Assembly: GCF_013282725.1 (NCBI RefSeq)
Contig: NZ_CP054043.1
Location: forward strand, 1,612,001-1,676,000
DNA: 64,000 nt
Reading direction: 5' to 3'
From: Yersinia mollaretii ATCC 43969
GTDB lineage: Bacteria > Pseudomonadota > Gammaproteobacteria > Enterobacterales > Enterobacteriaceae
This document shows positions 9,168-19,561 of this stretch, piece by piece (position 1 is the first letter of the stretch; each line of letters starts with the position of its first letter). The position numbers and the translations under genes were made by a program. The notes below the pieces were generated by a model. That model did not search any database and was not told the DNA's origin. It worked only from the letters and a program-made list of their open reading frames with translations.

Positions 9168-9959
9168 ATAGAACTCGAGAAATAGCAGCCAGCCACTGAA
9201 TGCGAGAAATGGCCCAAAGGGGAGTGCCGTGTTCAGTGGACGCCCCTTAAATAGGCGGGCAACCAGTGCGAAGGTAATCCCCGCCAGTGACGCGATGAGC
9301 AGTAAAGAGGGCAGTGCCATCCATCCCAACCACGCTCCCAATGCCGCCAATAATTTAAAATCCCCATAACCGAGCGTTTCCCGCTGAGTCACCCCCCAAA
9401 ATACCCAGTAAAGGCACCATAAAATCAGATACCCACTGGCCGCACCAATGATGGCATCACTTAACGGCAAGCTGTCGTCAAACAGATGAAACAGCAATCC
9501 TGCCCACAGTAGCGGCAAGGTCAGATTATCCGGTAACAGCAGATGGTCGATATCAATCATGGTGAGGGCGATCAACATCCAACTGAGTAGCAGTGCCGCC
9601 AGCAAGGGGTAACCGAAGGGGATCACGGCGGCAATCAGCAAGGTCACCGCGAGGGTCATCACTTCTATCAGCGGGTAGCGCACCGAGATCGCGCTTTGAC
9701 AGTGGCGGCATTTCCCCTGCAACCAGAGCCAACTGAAAAAGGGAATGTTATCCCGCCATTTCAATTGGGTTTTGCACTTAGGGCAGTGGGAGTGGGGTAG
9801 GCAGAGGTTGAAACTGCGCGAGTACTGATGCGCTAACATCAGCGGCAACCGATAAATGGCGACATTGAGGAAACTGCCGACACACAGGCCAAGCACCGCC
9901 AGCCCCCCCCACCAAATGGGCGCTATGGTTTGAGCAACAGCCAATGTCTCCATCATCAT
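9159..9959 (-). CDS. gspO: T2SS prepilin peptidase / N-methyltransferase
   Basis: A 266-residue polytopic inner-membrane aspartic protease of the PilD/GspO family. The cytoplasmic loop carries paired CxxC motifs (CPKC and CRHC near residues 59-89) that bind zinc. The catalytic aspartates are in the IDIDH segment near residue 137 and in GYGDFKLL near residue 198. It cleaves and N-methylates the pseudopilins encoded upstream in the operon (GspG-H-I-J-K). The start overlaps the gspM stop by 4 bases. A G8 tract lies in frame near codons 17-19 (9903-9910). Confidence 0.95.
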   Translation of the reverse strand: MMMETLAVAQTIAPIWWGGLAVLGLCVGSFLNVAIYRLPLMLAHQYSRSFNLCLPHSHCPKCKTQLKWRDNIPFFSWLWLQGKCRHCQSAISVRYPLIEVMTLAVTLLIAAVIPFGYPLLAALLLSWMLIALTMIDIDHLLLPDNLTLPLLWAGLLFHLFDDSLPLSDAIIGAASGYLILWCLYWVFWGVTQRETLGYGDFKLLAALGAWLGWMALPSLLLIASLAGITFALVARLFKGRPLNTALPFGPFLAFSGWLLFLEFYHL

Positions 9960-10450
9960 GCGCCCCCTTCCGTGCGTTGCAGTACCAGTGTCGAGATATG
10001 GACCCGGCCCGGATTATCTGTATCAGCGGACAGCGCAAGATGGCTGGCCTGTAAACCATATTGCCTCTCCAACTGTTCCAGCCAGCTGACTAACTGGGGG
10101 AAGGTCAGTGTCATGGGGGCCAGTGTCGCCCGGTTTGCATTCGCCTCCTGCAAGGTGATGACGATATTTTGCTGGCGGGCGCTCTCATGTACCGCTCTGT
10201 CTGCCGAGAGTGTGAATTGGGGTGGCTGCTCGACACGCAGACGGCTAATGCGATCCTGCTGCTGCACTAACGCGGCGAATCCCCGCGCGGCTTGGCGTAG
10301 GTTTTTTTCGCTCTGCTGCTGATAATAATTGAGTGGCGCAATCACGGCTTGGCTCAGTAACAGCCCCAAAAGGATCAGGCTGCCAAGGGATAAAATCCAT
10401 TTCTCGCGCTGACTGGCGTCCTGCCAGCGCTGCTTAATTTTTGTCATCAT
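9956..10450 (-). CDS. gspM: T2SS inner-membrane platform protein GspM
   Basis: A 164-residue bitopic protein: a short basic N-terminus, one transmembrane helix near residues 18-38, then a coiled-coil and a small periplasmic ferredoxin-like domain with a Gly-Arg-Val-His strand near the end. GspM pairs with GspL in the assembly platform. It overlaps gspL by 17 bases and gspO by 4, so translation is coupled. Confidence 0.9.
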   Translation of the reverse strand: MMTKIKQRWQDASQREKWILSLGSLILLGLLLSQAVIAPLNYYQQQSEKNLRQAARGFAALVQQQDRISRLRVEQPPQFTLSADRAVHESARQQNIVITLQEANANRATLAPMTLTFPQLVSWLEQLERQYGLQASHLALSADTDNPGRVHISTLVLQRTEGGA

Positions 10451-11633
10451 GGTGAACTCCTTTGATCGTGAGCCGCGTGTTTTGCTGATCCAGCGAATGG
10501 GTGGTGATGCTGAGCGCCTCCGGGTGTTGAGGCGGCAGGCGTGACAACAGCTCGGCCTCGGCGAGATTAAACGTTAAAACCAAGGTCTCTCCCTGCCACT
10601 CCATCGCCTCTGTTTTGACCCCTTTTAATGAGTGCAGCACCGGCATGGCGGTGTTCAACTGCGCCAACAGGCCGGGCGGTGTCATGCCCTTTTCCAGTTG
10701 AGTGATCTGTTGCGCTATCCCCGAAACCCACTGTTTAGGAATGGCAGTATTAGGGAAACTTTCGCGGTAGAACTGCTGGGTTTTTTCGTCAATTCGGTCG
10801 GCTTGTTGCTGCGCGCGATAGCCCGTGAGGCCGGGTTGAATCACCCAAGTCAGCAGATAGAGTGCCGCTAACGCGGCCAGTAACTTATTGCCTCGCGGCT
10901 GTGTCGTGCGGGGCGGAGTGAACTCGCCATGCAGCAGATTGACGGCGCTCTCCTGTGCCCCTTGCGCTAAGAGCGGCCAGATAGGTTGCTCGGCTTTTTG
11001 CAGCCACGTCGGCTCATTTGCGGGACGCGGGCTGTAGCTTAAAATCGCGGGCAGTGAGGGGTAGCGGCCAAGAATAAACCCTAGCTCCTCTTCATCTGCA
11101 CTGAAGCCCTTTACCGCCGATTGGCGCATCAGCCAACTATCGTTAACACGCGCGGCGGTCCAGCCTGCGGTCGGGGAGGGCAGTGCCAGCACATCCGGTA
11201 GCGCCCGTGTGGCCGTCAAACCGGCACTCTGTAACCAGCCCAACCACTGCTGTAATTGGCTTTTATCGACCGCCGCGATGGAGAACTGCGCGCCTTGCCG
11301 CTGGATCACGGTGAGATGCAGTTGCTCGACTTCACTGGGGCAGAATGACTCCAGTTGCCACGCCAGTGCGGGCAGGTGCTGACGGCGATATTTGCCATTG
11401 AAGGTGACGGTGTTGAACAGCACGCTTTTCGCTGGGATCAGCAGGGTGATTTGGCAAGTTGCCGCCAGCGGCAAGAGTTCATGCAGCGCGGTTTCATCTG
11501 CCAACACCCCTCCCTGTGCCTCGCCTTGGTGAGGCTGGTGATACCACGAAATGGGCTGCCCCGCGTGGGTCGGCAGAGTAAGCAGTAATGCATTGGCGAC
11601 GCTTCTATTTTTCTTTAATAACATAAATTTCAT
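10434..11633 (-). CDS. gspL: T2SS platform protein GspL
   Basis: A 399-residue protein with a cytoplasmic actin-like domain (about 1-235) that recruits the ATPase GspE, a transmembrane helix near residue 250 (LLAALAALYLLTW) and a C-terminal periplasmic ferredoxin-like domain. The open frame extends to 11750, but that extension lies within gspK. The ATG at 11633 sits at the gspK stop (TGAAATG), typical of coupled translation, and gives the normal family length. A second ATG at 11624 is possible. Confidence 0.9.
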   Translation of the reverse strand: MKFMLLKKNRSVANALLLTLPTHAGQPISWYHQPHQGEAQGGVLADETALHELLPLAATCQITLLIPAKSVLFNTVTFNGKYRRQHLPALAWQLESFCPSEVEQLHLTVIQRQGAQFSIAAVDKSQLQQWLGWLQSAGLTATRALPDVLALPSPTAGWTAARVNDSWLMRQSAVKGFSADEEELGFILGRYPSLPAILSYSPRPANEPTWLQKAEQPIWPLLAQGAQESAVNLLHGEFTPPRTTQPRGNKLLAALAALYLLTWVIQPGLTGYRAQQQADRIDEKTQQFYRESFPNTAIPKQWVSGIAQQITQLEKGMTPPGLLAQLNTAMPVLHSLKGVKTEAMEWQGETLVLTFNLAEAELLSRLPPQHPEALSITTHSLDQQNTRLTIKGVHHDDKN

Positions 11634-11634
11634 T

Positions 11635-12678
11635 TCAATCAGTAAGGCCGTATTGACGGGAAATAACCTGAAAAACCTGTCCATCGCGCTGGAATAGGCT
11701 GCGAATGCTATTGCTGCGTTGCTCTTCATCCAGCCAGAGCCGCAGCTCAAAGTGGTCGCTGGTCAGAGTGATGGCAGTTTGTGCTTTGGCAAACGTGGTG
11801 TTGCTGTCGGCAATTAAGGGTTTGAGGTCATTGACGCCACCCCAGCCGGTGGCCGGACGGCGGGCAATCAACTGTTGTGCTGCTTCAATAGACATATCCC
11901 CGAGAAACAGCGCCGCGAGCAGCGGTGCCTGTGCGGGCGATAATGTATTGATGTTGATACGTAAATTTGGGTTGGGCAGGGTGCAAATTAGGGGTTTTAG
12001 GCGCAGGTAGAGCGCTTGATCGACCCCCGCTATTACTCTGAACTCGCTGATATCGAGCATCGGGCGGTTCGCGGGTAGCAGCTTCGGGCGATGCTGTTCA
12101 TACAAACTCGCTTCGCTGCTTCCGCTGTGGGAGAGAGCATCTTTGTCCATCCAATCGGCCAGCGCCAAGGTGATGTTTTGCGCCTGAGTCGCCTCTACAT
12201 CCTGTGTCAGCAAGAGCTGCTGAAAAACCTGTTGGGCATAGGGCACCGAGGGGACTTTTTTGCTCTCCTTTTCTGTGGGCTTTTCGCGGCTCTCCTCTGT
12301 TTTTGGGGCTTCTGTCTGCGCCGAGACTTTTTCGCCAGCGCCTTGGCCTCGGCCGAGAGCATTGAGATTAAAGCAGCTTTGCCGATCGTGCAGACGGAAA
12401 TTGACCTGACTGCCGTCCAGCACCATTTGCTGATCAGCGCGCGCCCACGGCTGGCCCAGATGCACTTTATCGGTCGGCAACGGCGAGAGTTGTTGGCGCT
12501 GAATCTGTGATTCGGCACTGAGCAGTAACCATTTGCTTTGCAGATAAAACTGGCTGCTGGTGGCCCGATGCAGCGCACGTAGCCCATAGTCACTCATATT
12601 GACGGCGGTGATCGCCATCAGGGCGGTGATCATCAACACCACCAGCATCGCCATGCCGCTCTGCTGATTATTTTTCAT
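11635..12678 (-). CDS. gspK: T2SS minor pseudopilin GspK
   Basis: A 347-residue minor pseudopilin. The short leader ends at Gly8 and the mature hydrophobic helix starts MAMLVVLMITAL. It lacks the Glu5 of other pseudopilins, as is usual for GspK. A large alpha-helical insert, with a Lys/Glu-rich stretch near residues 118-140, follows the helix. GspK caps the pseudopilus tip with GspI and GspJ. It overlaps gspJ by 11 bases. Confidence 0.92.
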   Translation of the reverse strand: MKNNQQSGMAMLVVLMITALMAITAVNMSDYGLRALHRATSSQFYLQSKWLLLSAESQIQRQQLSPLPTDKVHLGQPWARADQQMVLDGSQVNFRLHDRQSCFNLNALGRGQGAGEKVSAQTEAPKTEESREKPTEKESKKVPSVPYAQQVFQQLLLTQDVEATQAQNITLALADWMDKDALSHSGSSEASLYEQHRPKLLPANRPMLDISEFRVIAGVDQALYLRLKPLICTLPNPNLRININTLSPAQAPLLAALFLGDMSIEAAQQLIARRPATGWGGVNDLKPLIADSNTTFAKAQTAITLTSDHFELRLWLDEEQRSNSIRSLFQRDGQVFQVISRQYGLTD

Positions 12679-13297
12679 GGGGCACCGTCAGGAAGAAAAC
12701 CCGTTGCAACAGGCCGAAATCACTGGTCTCCAGTGTGACTTCAATGCCTTCGGGCAGGATTTGGCTATGATTCCAGCGCGCTTGCCAGTGGCCCTGTGAC
12801 CAAAAACGCAGCCGAAAAGCGTCAATGTTGCTCAGTGTGAGGCTCAGTTTGGGCTGTGTTGGCTGGCTATCAGGCTGGTGATGGCTGAGGCGTTCAAGCT
12901 TCCCCTGCTGAAAACGCCAACTCACTCTCTCCAAGTTGGATCGCGGGAGATAGGCGGCGGGATTACGCCAGTGATCATGCACCAGTGTCAGGCTGTCGTT
13001 TTTGCCGACGCGAGACGACTGGAAATCGCCGCCAGAGGGCGGTGATGCTGAGGGCTGTGATCCCGAGGACGAAGGGAGTGGCGTCACTGGCCGAATTCGG
13101 GCTTGGGAAATATCACTCTCCATCAGGGTAAAAGCGCGTTGAATCTCCGCCAGTCGGGTGGCGTGCTGCTGGGTCAGTTCGCTATTACGCAGCACCGCTT
13201 GCAGTAGCTGATAACCCGCCATCGACAGGAGGGAAAACAGCGCAATCGCCAGCATCATCTCGAGTAGAGTGAAACCCTGCTGTTTCGCTTGGCTCAT
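12668..13297 (-). CDS. gspJ: T2SS minor pseudopilin GspJ
   Basis: A 209-residue pseudopilin with prepilin cleavage motif QG|FTLLEMM at residues 7-15, carrying Phe1 and Glu5 after cleavage. A hydrophobic helix and a beta-rich globular domain follow, with a Ser/Pro-rich loop near residues 72-88. Part of the GspI-J-K tip complex. It overlaps gspI by 4 bases. Confidence 0.92.
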   Translation of the reverse strand: MSQAKQQGFTLLEMMLAIALFSLLSMAGYQLLQAVLRNSELTQQHATRLAEIQRAFTLMESDISQARIRPVTPLPSSSGSQPSASPPSGGDFQSSRVGKNDSLTLVHDHWRNPAAYLPRSNLERVSWRFQQGKLERLSHHQPDSQPTQPKLSLTLSNIDAFRLRFWSQGHWQARWNHSQILPEGIEVTLETSDFGLLQRVFFLTVPHEK

Positions 13298-13656
13298 GAT
13301 TTAACCTGATAGCTGCGCAAGGTGGATAACGGCGCGGTATGGCGATCGTCGAGACTCACTTCAATTTCTAGCGCGCGCAATTGCGCATCGGTGGTGGCGA
13401 CACCGCGCCAGCGCCAGTGCCAAGTGGTTTCGGCCATGAGGATCTGCCCCTGATGCCAGCGCTCTTGCGGCCAGACATTTTGCAGCCGTAACCTGACCAA
13501 TTGGTTTTCGGCGACCCACGCGGCAAACTGTTTTTTTTCGAGATGACTCAGATTGCTGACCTGCTCACCGGTGCTTTTGATAGCGGCCAAACCCGCCAGC
13601 GCCAACACCGCTAAGGCCACCAGCACTTCCAGTAACGTCATGCCACGGCAGTTCAT
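13294..13656 (-). CDS. gspI: T2SS minor pseudopilin GspI
   Basis: A 120-residue pseudopilin with a very short leader, cleaved at RG|MTLLEVL, with Glu5 present. The globular part has the WHWRWRGV-type strand pattern of GspI. It nucleates the tip complex with GspJ and GspK. It overlaps gspH by 4 bases. Confidence 0.92.
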   Translation of the reverse strand: MNCRGMTLLEVLVALAVLALAGLAAIKSTGEQVSNLSHLEKKQFAAWVAENQLVRLRLQNVWPQERWHQGQILMAETTWHWRWRGVATTDAQLRALEIEVSLDDRHTAPLSTLRSYQVKS

Positions 13657-14249
13657 GCCGCTGGTGTCCCTGTGGATGCAGTGTGCTGCGGGGGCAATGC
13701 GTCTGAGGTTTCGCTCTCCACCTGAACGCCGTGCTCAGTAATAGTGCGGGTTTGGCCCTCGAGGTCACTCAAGGTCAGCTCGAAGTGCGAGCGCTCTCCG
13801 CCAGGGAAAAAGATAATTTTTGGCTCATCAATGAGACTCTCATCTTGCATCGTGTTCAGCGGAATCGGCTGATCTTGCAGGGCCAGTGTGAGGGTGAGGT
13901 TGTCAGGCAATGGGCGTTGCTGTTGTAATTTGCCGACCTTGACCGGGTGCCAGTAATGGTTGGGCCAAAGATAGCTTTCCCCTCGTTTATGGGGCTGGCT
14001 ATTTAAGGTCATCAACTGCCATTGATGGGGGGAGAGAGACAACCCGTAGATCTTGCCATCCAACTCTGCTTGTTGCGCGGCCCACTGCAAGGCCACGGTG
14101 AGTTGGTCACTTTCCTGATTTAACTCGCGGGAGGATGACGGCAAGGTTTTCAGCACCAGCGTCGCCATGCTGCCGAGCAGGACCAGCACCAGCATAATTT
14201 CCATTAATGTAAACCCACGGGAGGCGGTTTTAACCTTTGTCGCACGCAT
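13653..14249 (-). CDS. gspH: T2SS minor pseudopilin GspH
   Basis: A 198-residue pseudopilin with motif RG|FTLMEIM near residues 12-19, a hydrophobic helix and a beta-rich C-terminal domain (GspH/FimT type) including FFPGGERSHFEL. It links the tip complex to the GspG shaft. Its start overlaps the last base of the gspG stop. Confidence 0.92.
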   Translation of the reverse strand: MRATKVKTASRGFTLMEIMLVLVLLGSMATLVLKTLPSSSRELNQESDQLTVALQWAAQQAELDGKIYGLSLSPHQWQLMTLNSQPHKRGESYLWPNHYWHPVKVGKLQQQRPLPDNLTLTLALQDQPIPLNTMQDESLIDEPKIIFFPGGERSHFELTLSDLEGQTRTITEHGVQVESETSDALPPQHTASTGTPAA

Positions 14250-14716
14250 TACGGTTGCTCTCCGCCGTCAGCGCCAATATCCCAATTGTTAATATCATCA
14301 TCACTCTGCGGCACACCGTCGGGGCCGATGGAGTAGATATCTACCGCGCCGTGCTCGCCGGGGCTGGTCAACTGATAGGCGTTCCCCCATGGGTCAGAGG
14401 GCAGGCGGCGGATATAACCTTCGACCCGGTAGTTTCTTGGTATCGGCGCAATCGTCGGTTTGATAATCAGCGCTTTCAGACCCTGTTCAGTGCTGGGGTA
14501 GCGGCTATTATCTAATTTGTACATATCCAGCGCATTCTCCAGCGTCACCACATCGCTGACCGCTTTTTGTCGATCGGCCCGGTCTTTATTTCCCATCAGG
14601 CTGGGGATGGTGAGGCTGGCGAGCACGCCAAGAATGACGATAACCACCATGATCTCCAGCAAGGTAAAGCCCCCTTGGGCAGAGCGGCGCGCTAACTGAG
14701 CAGGCTGATTGTTCAT
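14249..14716 (-). CDS. gspG: T2SS major pseudopilin GspG
   Basis: A 155-residue major pseudopilin. The leader ends GG|FTLLEIMVVIVILGVLAS, followed by the calcium-binding C-terminal fold with LPSDPWGNAYQL and DINNWD near the end, hallmarks of GspG. It polymerises into the periplasmic pseudopilus. An AAGGAG ribosome site stands before the ATG, and 33 bases separate it from gspF, the largest gap among the gspE-M genes; this fits the high expression expected of the main subunit. Confidence 0.95.
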   Translation of the reverse strand: MNNQPAQLARRSAQGGFTLLEIMVVIVILGVLASLTIPSLMGNKDRADRQKAVSDVVTLENALDMYKLDNSRYPSTEQGLKALIIKPTIAPIPRNYRVEGYIRRLPSDPWGNAYQLTSPGEHGAVDIYSIGPDGVPQSDDDINNWDIGADGGEQP

Positions 14717-14749
14717 AAATAAATACTCCTTGAGTCGATAAATAGGGGG

Positions 14750-15967
14750 TTATCCCATCATGCTGTTGAGCTGCAAGATGGGTTGTAAAATGGCGAGGAT
14801 AATGAACAGCACCACCGTCGCCATGCTGACTACCAGCAGTGGCTCGAACAGTGCCAGTGCGATGGTCATCCGGTTGACGAAGGCACTCTCCTGAATGTCG
14901 GCGGCCCGCGCCAACATGCTATCCAGTTCGCCACTGTTCTCGCCGGAGGTGATCATGTGGCGCATCATCGGCGACAATAGGCCAGTCGACTCCAGCGCCA
15001 AGGCCAATCGGCTCCCCTCGCGCACGCGCTCGCTGGCCTCAATCAACTGCTGGCGCGCGTAGTTGTTGACCAGCACCGAGGCACTGATATGCATGGCGTC
15101 CAAGAGCGGCACGGCACTGGCGTTGAGGATGCTCAGGGTGCGGGCATAGCGGGCGAGATTGAGATCCAGCACCACCCGACCCACTGACGGTAAACTCAGC
15201 ATTTTCTGATGCCACCACAGCCGATTTTTCGCCGACTTGAGCCATTGCTGTGTACCCAGCCCCACCATCAAACCCGCCAATAGCCCCCATAAGCCGAAGT
15301 CTCGTAAGCTGTTGCTGAGTGAGATAAGCAGGCGGGTGGAGAGGGGCAGGGCTTGCTGCATATGGATAAATTGCTCGACCACTTTGGGGACCACGGCGGT
15401 GAGGAGAATCGCCACCACGGTGATCGCCACCCCTGTCAGCACCAGCGGGTAGATCAGGGCTTGTAGCATTTTGCTTTTCAGTTTCTGGCTCTGCTCGGCA
15501 TTGTCTGCCAGCCGAAGCAGGACTTGATCCAGATGACCGGAAGCTTCGCCAGCGGCGATCATGGTGCGAAACAGCGAGGAGAATGTTTTAGGGAAACACG
15601 CCAATGCCTCGGCCAGCGGCTGGCCCTCCAGTATTTTATTGCGCACTTGCTGGAGCAGGGCACGATGGCGCGGCTTTTCACTCTGCTGCGCCAGTGCCAG
15701 CAAGGCTTCCTCCAGTGGCAAAGCGGCGGCGACCAGAGTCGACAACTGGCGCGTGAGCAACACCAGATCGCTGCCACGGATACTCTCCTGAGCCGGCCGC
15801 CAAGAGAGCGAAAACGCGCGGGGCGCACGGGTTTCCGCTGTCATACTGATCAGTGTCAGTTGCTGCTCATGCAGTTGCGCCCGTGCCGCACGGGAGGACT
15901 CTGCGCTGAGGGTGCCACGGCATTTTTTCCCTTCAGCGCTAATGGCTAAATAGCGAAATTGCTTCAT
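14750..15967 (-). CDS. gspF: T2SS inner-membrane platform protein GspF
   Basis: A 405-residue polytopic protein with two homologous GspF cytoplasmic helical domains (about 70-190 and 275-395). Transmembrane helices lie near residues 170-190, 220-240 and at the C-terminus. GspF is the core of the assembly platform and contacts GspE and GspL. Its ATG overlaps the gspE stop by 4 bases. Confidence 0.95.
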   Translation of the reverse strand: MKQFRYLAISAEGKKCRGTLSAESSRAARAQLHEQQLTLISMTAETRAPRAFSLSWRPAQESIRGSDLVLLTRQLSTLVAAALPLEEALLALAQQSEKPRHRALLQQVRNKILEGQPLAEALACFPKTFSSLFRTMIAAGEASGHLDQVLLRLADNAEQSQKLKSKMLQALIYPLVLTGVAITVVAILLTAVVPKVVEQFIHMQQALPLSTRLLISLSNSLRDFGLWGLLAGLMVGLGTQQWLKSAKNRLWWHQKMLSLPSVGRVVLDLNLARYARTLSILNASAVPLLDAMHISASVLVNNYARQQLIEASERVREGSRLALALESTGLLSPMMRHMITSGENSGELDSMLARAADIQESAFVNRMTIALALFEPLLVVSMATVVLFIILAILQPILQLNSMMG

Positions 15968-17463
15968 GGTTCACTGGCTCTCGTGACGCGCAACACCTCT
16001 TCCAGACTGGTGATGCCGGAGAGCACTTTCTCAAGGCCGTCATGGCGAATGGTCTGGGTTTGCTGATGAAGCTGTTTTTCCAGTTCGACTTCGCTACATC
16101 CCTGCGAGATGGCTTCGCGTAGCGCGTCACTCACCTGCATCAGTTCATGGATGCCAGTACGGCCACGATAGCCACTGAAATCGCACTCCTCACAGCCGAC
16201 GGGGTGATACAGAAGGTGGCTTTCGCTCTCCGGTTGAGGCCAGCCGAAAGGTTGCAGAAAATCGGCGCTGACCGGCTCCCCCTTGCGACAGTGCAAGCAG
16301 AGGGTCCGCACCAGCCGTTGTGCCAGTACGCCAATAAGAGAGCTGCCGAGCAAGAAAGGCTCCACCCCCATATCACGCAAGCGGCCGATAGCCCCGCTGG
16401 CACTGTTGGTATGCAGGGTCGAGAGCACCAGATGACCCGTCAGCGAAGCCTGCACTGCTATCTGCGCGGTTTCGGTGTCACGGATTTCGCCAATCATCAC
16501 CACATCAGGGTCTTGGCGCAGGATGGCCCGCAAACCGCGCGCAAAGGTCATGTCCACTTTCGGATTGACCTGAGTCTGACCAATATTGTCCAGATCATAT
16601 TCGATGGGATCTTCGACCGTCATGATGTTGAGCGACTGGCTGTTGATCTGCTGGAGTGCCGCATAAAGGGTGGTACTTTTGCCGGAGCCTGTCGGGCCAG
16701 TCACCAGAATAATGCCGTGGGGCTGCTGAAGAAGCTGACTAAACTGCGCCTGCTTCTCTGCGGTCATCCCAGAATGAGAGAGATCGAGCCGCATGTTGTT
16801 TTTATCCAGCAAGCGCATCACCACGCGCTCGCCGTGGTTGGACGGCAGGGTGGAGACACGAATATCAATGGCTCGACCCGCGATACGCAGAGAGATTCGC
16901 CCATCCTGCGGCAGGCGTTTTTCGGCAATATCCAGCTTCGCCATCACCTTAATGCGCGAGACCAGCAGTGCCGCCAATGGGCGTGGCGGGGTGAGGATTT
17001 GACGCAATTCGCCATCAATGCGAAAACGGATAGCTAATTGCCGCTCAAAAGGCTCGACATGAATATCGGACGCCCCCTCTTTAATGGCTTCACCCAGCAT
17101 GGCATTGATCAGGCGAATAATCGGTGCGCCATCATCGCTGTCCAGCAGGTCATCACTTTGGGGCAGTGCCTCCACCAATTGGCGAAAATCGATCTCGTTG
17201 CCCAGACTCTCCATCATCTGACGCGCCTGATCGGAGCCTTGCTGGTAATGCGCTACCATGCACTCCTCGAAAACCTCATCGCTGACCAATTGCCACTGGC
17301 CGAGTGGCAAAATACGTCGGGCTTCCAGTAAGGCTTCTGGGCTGGCGGTCTGCCGAAACAGGAGCTGTTCACCGTAAACGGGGTGCTGCTGATGCAATAC
17401 CCCGTGTTGCTGAACCCAAGTAAACGGGAGCTGTGGCAGCGGGGCTGATGTCTGGCTCATCAT
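15964..17463 (-). CDS. gspE: T2SS assembly ATPase GspE
   Basis: A 499-residue cytoplasmic secretion ATPase. It has an N-terminal GspL-binding domain, Walker [11 protein letters not shown] near residue 255, an Asp box ([10 protein letters not shown]), Walker B and His box (LSTLHTNSA). The tetra-cysteine zinc-binding subdomain typical of GspE has CLHC near 388 and CEEC near 421. It powers pseudopilus assembly. Overlaps of 4 bases on both sides place it inside one tightly coupled operon. Confidence 0.96.
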   Translation of the reverse strand: MMSQTSAPLPQLPFTWVQQHGVLHQQHPVYGEQLLFRQTASPEALLEARRILPLGQWQLVSDEVFEECMVAHYQQGSDQARQMMESLGNEIDFRQLVEALPQSDDLLDSDDGAPIIRLINAMLGEAIKEGASDIHVEPFERQLAIRFRIDGELRQILTPPRPLAALLVSRIKVMAKLDIAEKRLPQDGRISLRIAGRAIDIRVSTLPSNHGERVVMRLLDKNNMRLDLSHSGMTAEKQAQFSQLLQQPHGIILVTGPTGSGKSTTLYAALQQINSQSLNIMTVEDPIEYDLDNIGQTQVNPKVDMTFARGLRAILRQDPDVVMIGEIRDTETAQIAVQASLTGHLVLSTLHTNSASGAIGRLRDMGVEPFLLGSSLIGVLAQRLVRTLCLHCRKGEPVSADFLQPFGWPQPESESHLLYHPVGCEECDFSGYRGRTGIHELMQVSDALREAISQGCSEVELEKQLHQQTQTIRHDGLEKVLSGITSLEEVLRVTRASEP

Positions 17464-19421
17464 GCCCCCTTGCTGTAGAAGGCGCTGACATCGTTGCGCA
17501 GATCTTGCAGTGAGCGGCCATCGGAGAGGATATTATTCAGATTTTCATTAATGCGCTGCCCACTGGCAGGGCGATCCCGATTTTGTTCTTGCTGAAACTT
17601 GTCGAGTCTTTGCTCACTCAGATCGGTATAGCTATCCTGTTCGCGAATAATGGTTGGACGAATAAACAGCATCAGATTGCGCTTCACCATCTTCTGTGTG
17701 GTGGAGCGGAACAGAAAACCGACGCCGGGAATATCCCCCAGTAGCGGGACTTTACTGGTGATATCTTGACTGGTGCTATCCAGCAATCCGCCCACCACCA
17801 CGATATTATTACTGCCCACCATCACCGCATTTTTCACTGTGCGAGAGTTGAAGGTCGCCCCCAAATCGCCGGTGCCGCTCGGGGCTTTGGCCGCCACGCT
17901 GGAGACTTCTTGCTCTATTTCGAGTAGGACGGAGTCGCCTTTATTGATCTGCGGCTTCACTTTTAGCTTAATGCCGACACTTTTACGATCCACCGTTCTG
18001 AAGATATTATCCCCGGTGGTGGTCTGGGAGCCGCTCAACACGGGTACTTCCTGACCCACGCTGAATTCGGCCTCCATATTGTCCAGTGTCACAATGCTGG
18101 GGGTCGCCAAAATGTCGTTTTGATTATTGGTGCGCAGTGCGGTAAACAGCCCGCTCCAGTTGCCGCGATAAAAGCCAGTGGCCAGACCGGTCACCCCTTT
18201 CAGGCTGGAGGCGATGGCGTTACTGGCGGAAGCGCCGGTGTCGGGGAAATTGCTGCCCCCCCCATGTTGGTTAGACCATTGCACTCCGAGACTCAGATTG
18301 TCGTCGTCCTGCACCTCGACAATGATGGCCTCGACCAACACTTGCGCCCGACGAATATCCAATTGGGTGATCACTTGCTCAAGATCACGCAGCAGGTCGG
18401 GTGTGGCATTGATGATCAGGGCATTAGTTTGCGCGTCGGCTTTAATCACCACGTTTTTCATCATGGCGACGGCGGGAGCGGATGAGCTTTTGCCCTCTTG
18501 TTGGTTGCTGCTGACACCAGTAAGGATATCTAACAGGCTCTCTGCTTTGGCGAATTTCAGGTAAATCACTTTGGTATTGCCGTGGATATCCCCTTGGGTG
18601 TCCAGCTCGAGTACCGTGTCGATCATTCGCTTGCGGACTTGTTCTTCGCCACCAATGAGCACGGAGTTGGTACGTTCATCGGCCACAATACTGGCAGACA
18701 TTCTGCCGCTGGCATTTTTCCCGCTGTTCTTATGCAGTGCTTCAGCAATACGGGCGACCTCAGTGGCTGAGGCATACTGTAACTTGATGGTTTCTACCGT
18801 CTGATCACCCGCTTTATCCACATTTTGAATAATGGCGACCAATTGATTGATGACTGCTGCTCGGCCGGTTAATAGCAGAACATTGGAGGGGTCGTAGTGA
18901 ACCACAGTGCCAAAGGCGGCATCATTCAATTGGCGCAGCAGGGGAGCCAGCTCTTTGGCGGCCACATTGTGGAGTGAAACCACGCGCATCACCACTTCGT
19001 CGCCTTCACTCGGATGCCCACCTTCGATTAAAGGGATAGCCGAACCTTTGGTATTTTTAGCAGGAATAATTTTGATCACGTCACCGGGCATATTGACCAC
19101 GGTAAAGCCATAAACCTCCAACACACTGAGGAAAAAGGGATAATAGCGTTCCGGTGTCAGCTCCTGATAACTGCGCACGCTGATATTCCCTTTGACGGCG
19201 GGATCGATAATGGCGGTCTTATTCAAATTCTTACTGACGATATTGATAAACTCATTAATATCGGTATTTTTGAAGTTGGCGGAATAAGTTTCAGCCTGAG
19301 CGCGGGGGACAAATAGCGTGTAGAGCAGAAATAGCATAATGACGCCAAAGGATAAAAGCGTGCGGTTTGCTCTATGGGAGTGCTGATCCGGGGTTAAGGT
19401 TACATCGCGATTAACTATCAT
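17460..19421 (-). CDS. gspD: T2SS outer-membrane secretin GspD
   Basis: A 653-residue secretin with a long N-terminal extension and signal segment (cleavage near QAE, residue 44). Periplasmic N0-N3 domains follow (N0 starts [10 protein letters not shown]), then the secretin barrel with [14 protein letters not shown] and a C-terminal S-domain that the pilotin probably binds. A G8 tract lies in frame at 18256-18263 (Gly-Gly-Gly). The ring forms the outer-membrane exit for folded substrates. Its start lies 140 bases after gspC, the only sizeable gap in the operon. Confidence 0.95.
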   Translation of the reverse strand: MIVNRDVTLTPDQHSHRANRTLLSFGVIMLFLLYTLFVPRAQAETYSANFKNTDINEFINIVSKNLNKTAIIDPAVKGNISVRSYQELTPERYYPFFLSVLEVYGFTVVNMPGDVIKIIPAKNTKGSAIPLIEGGHPSEGDEVVMRVVSLHNVAAKELAPLLRQLNDAAFGTVVHYDPSNVLLLTGRAAVINQLVAIIQNVDKAGDQTVETIKLQYASATEVARIAEALHKNSGKNASGRMSASIVADERTNSVLIGGEEQVRKRMIDTVLELDTQGDIHGNTKVIYLKFAKAESLLDILTGVSSNQQEGKSSSAPAVAMMKNVVIKADAQTNALIINATPDLLRDLEQVITQLDIRRAQVLVEAIIVEVQDDDNLSLGVQWSNQHGGGSNFPDTGASASNAIASSLKGVTGLATGFYRGNWSGLFTALRTNNQNDILATPSIVTLDNMEAEFSVGQEVPVLSGSQTTTGDNIFRTVDRKSVGIKLKVKPQINKGDSVLLEIEQEVSSVAAKAPSGTGDLGATFNSRTVKNAVMVGSNNIVVVGGLLDSTSQDITSKVPLLGDIPGVGFLFRSTTQKMVKRNLMLFIRPTIIREQDSYTDLSEQRLDKFQQEQNRDRPASGQRINENLNNILSDGRSLQDLRNDVSAFYSKGA

Positions 19422-19561
19422 TTTTTCATCTTTAATCTAAAAGTGGGCGTAATAATCCATCCCAGCAGAAATAACTTAGCCGCCAGCTTGAATAGTGGTT
19501 TGTGCAACGTCGATATCACCAGTGAGAGTCTTAATACGACAGGATTTAAGTCCGATGAATA

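Noticed and set aside
9903..9910. G8 tract in gspO as a phase-variation switch
   Set aside because: It is in frame in a full-length gene, encodes ordinary Gly codons near a membrane helix, and there is no sign of an alternative frame. Kept only as background for the effector tracts.
18256..18263. G8 tract in gspD as a phase-variation switch
   Set aside because: In frame, encoding a Gly-rich loop usual in secretin N3 domains; no broken frame.
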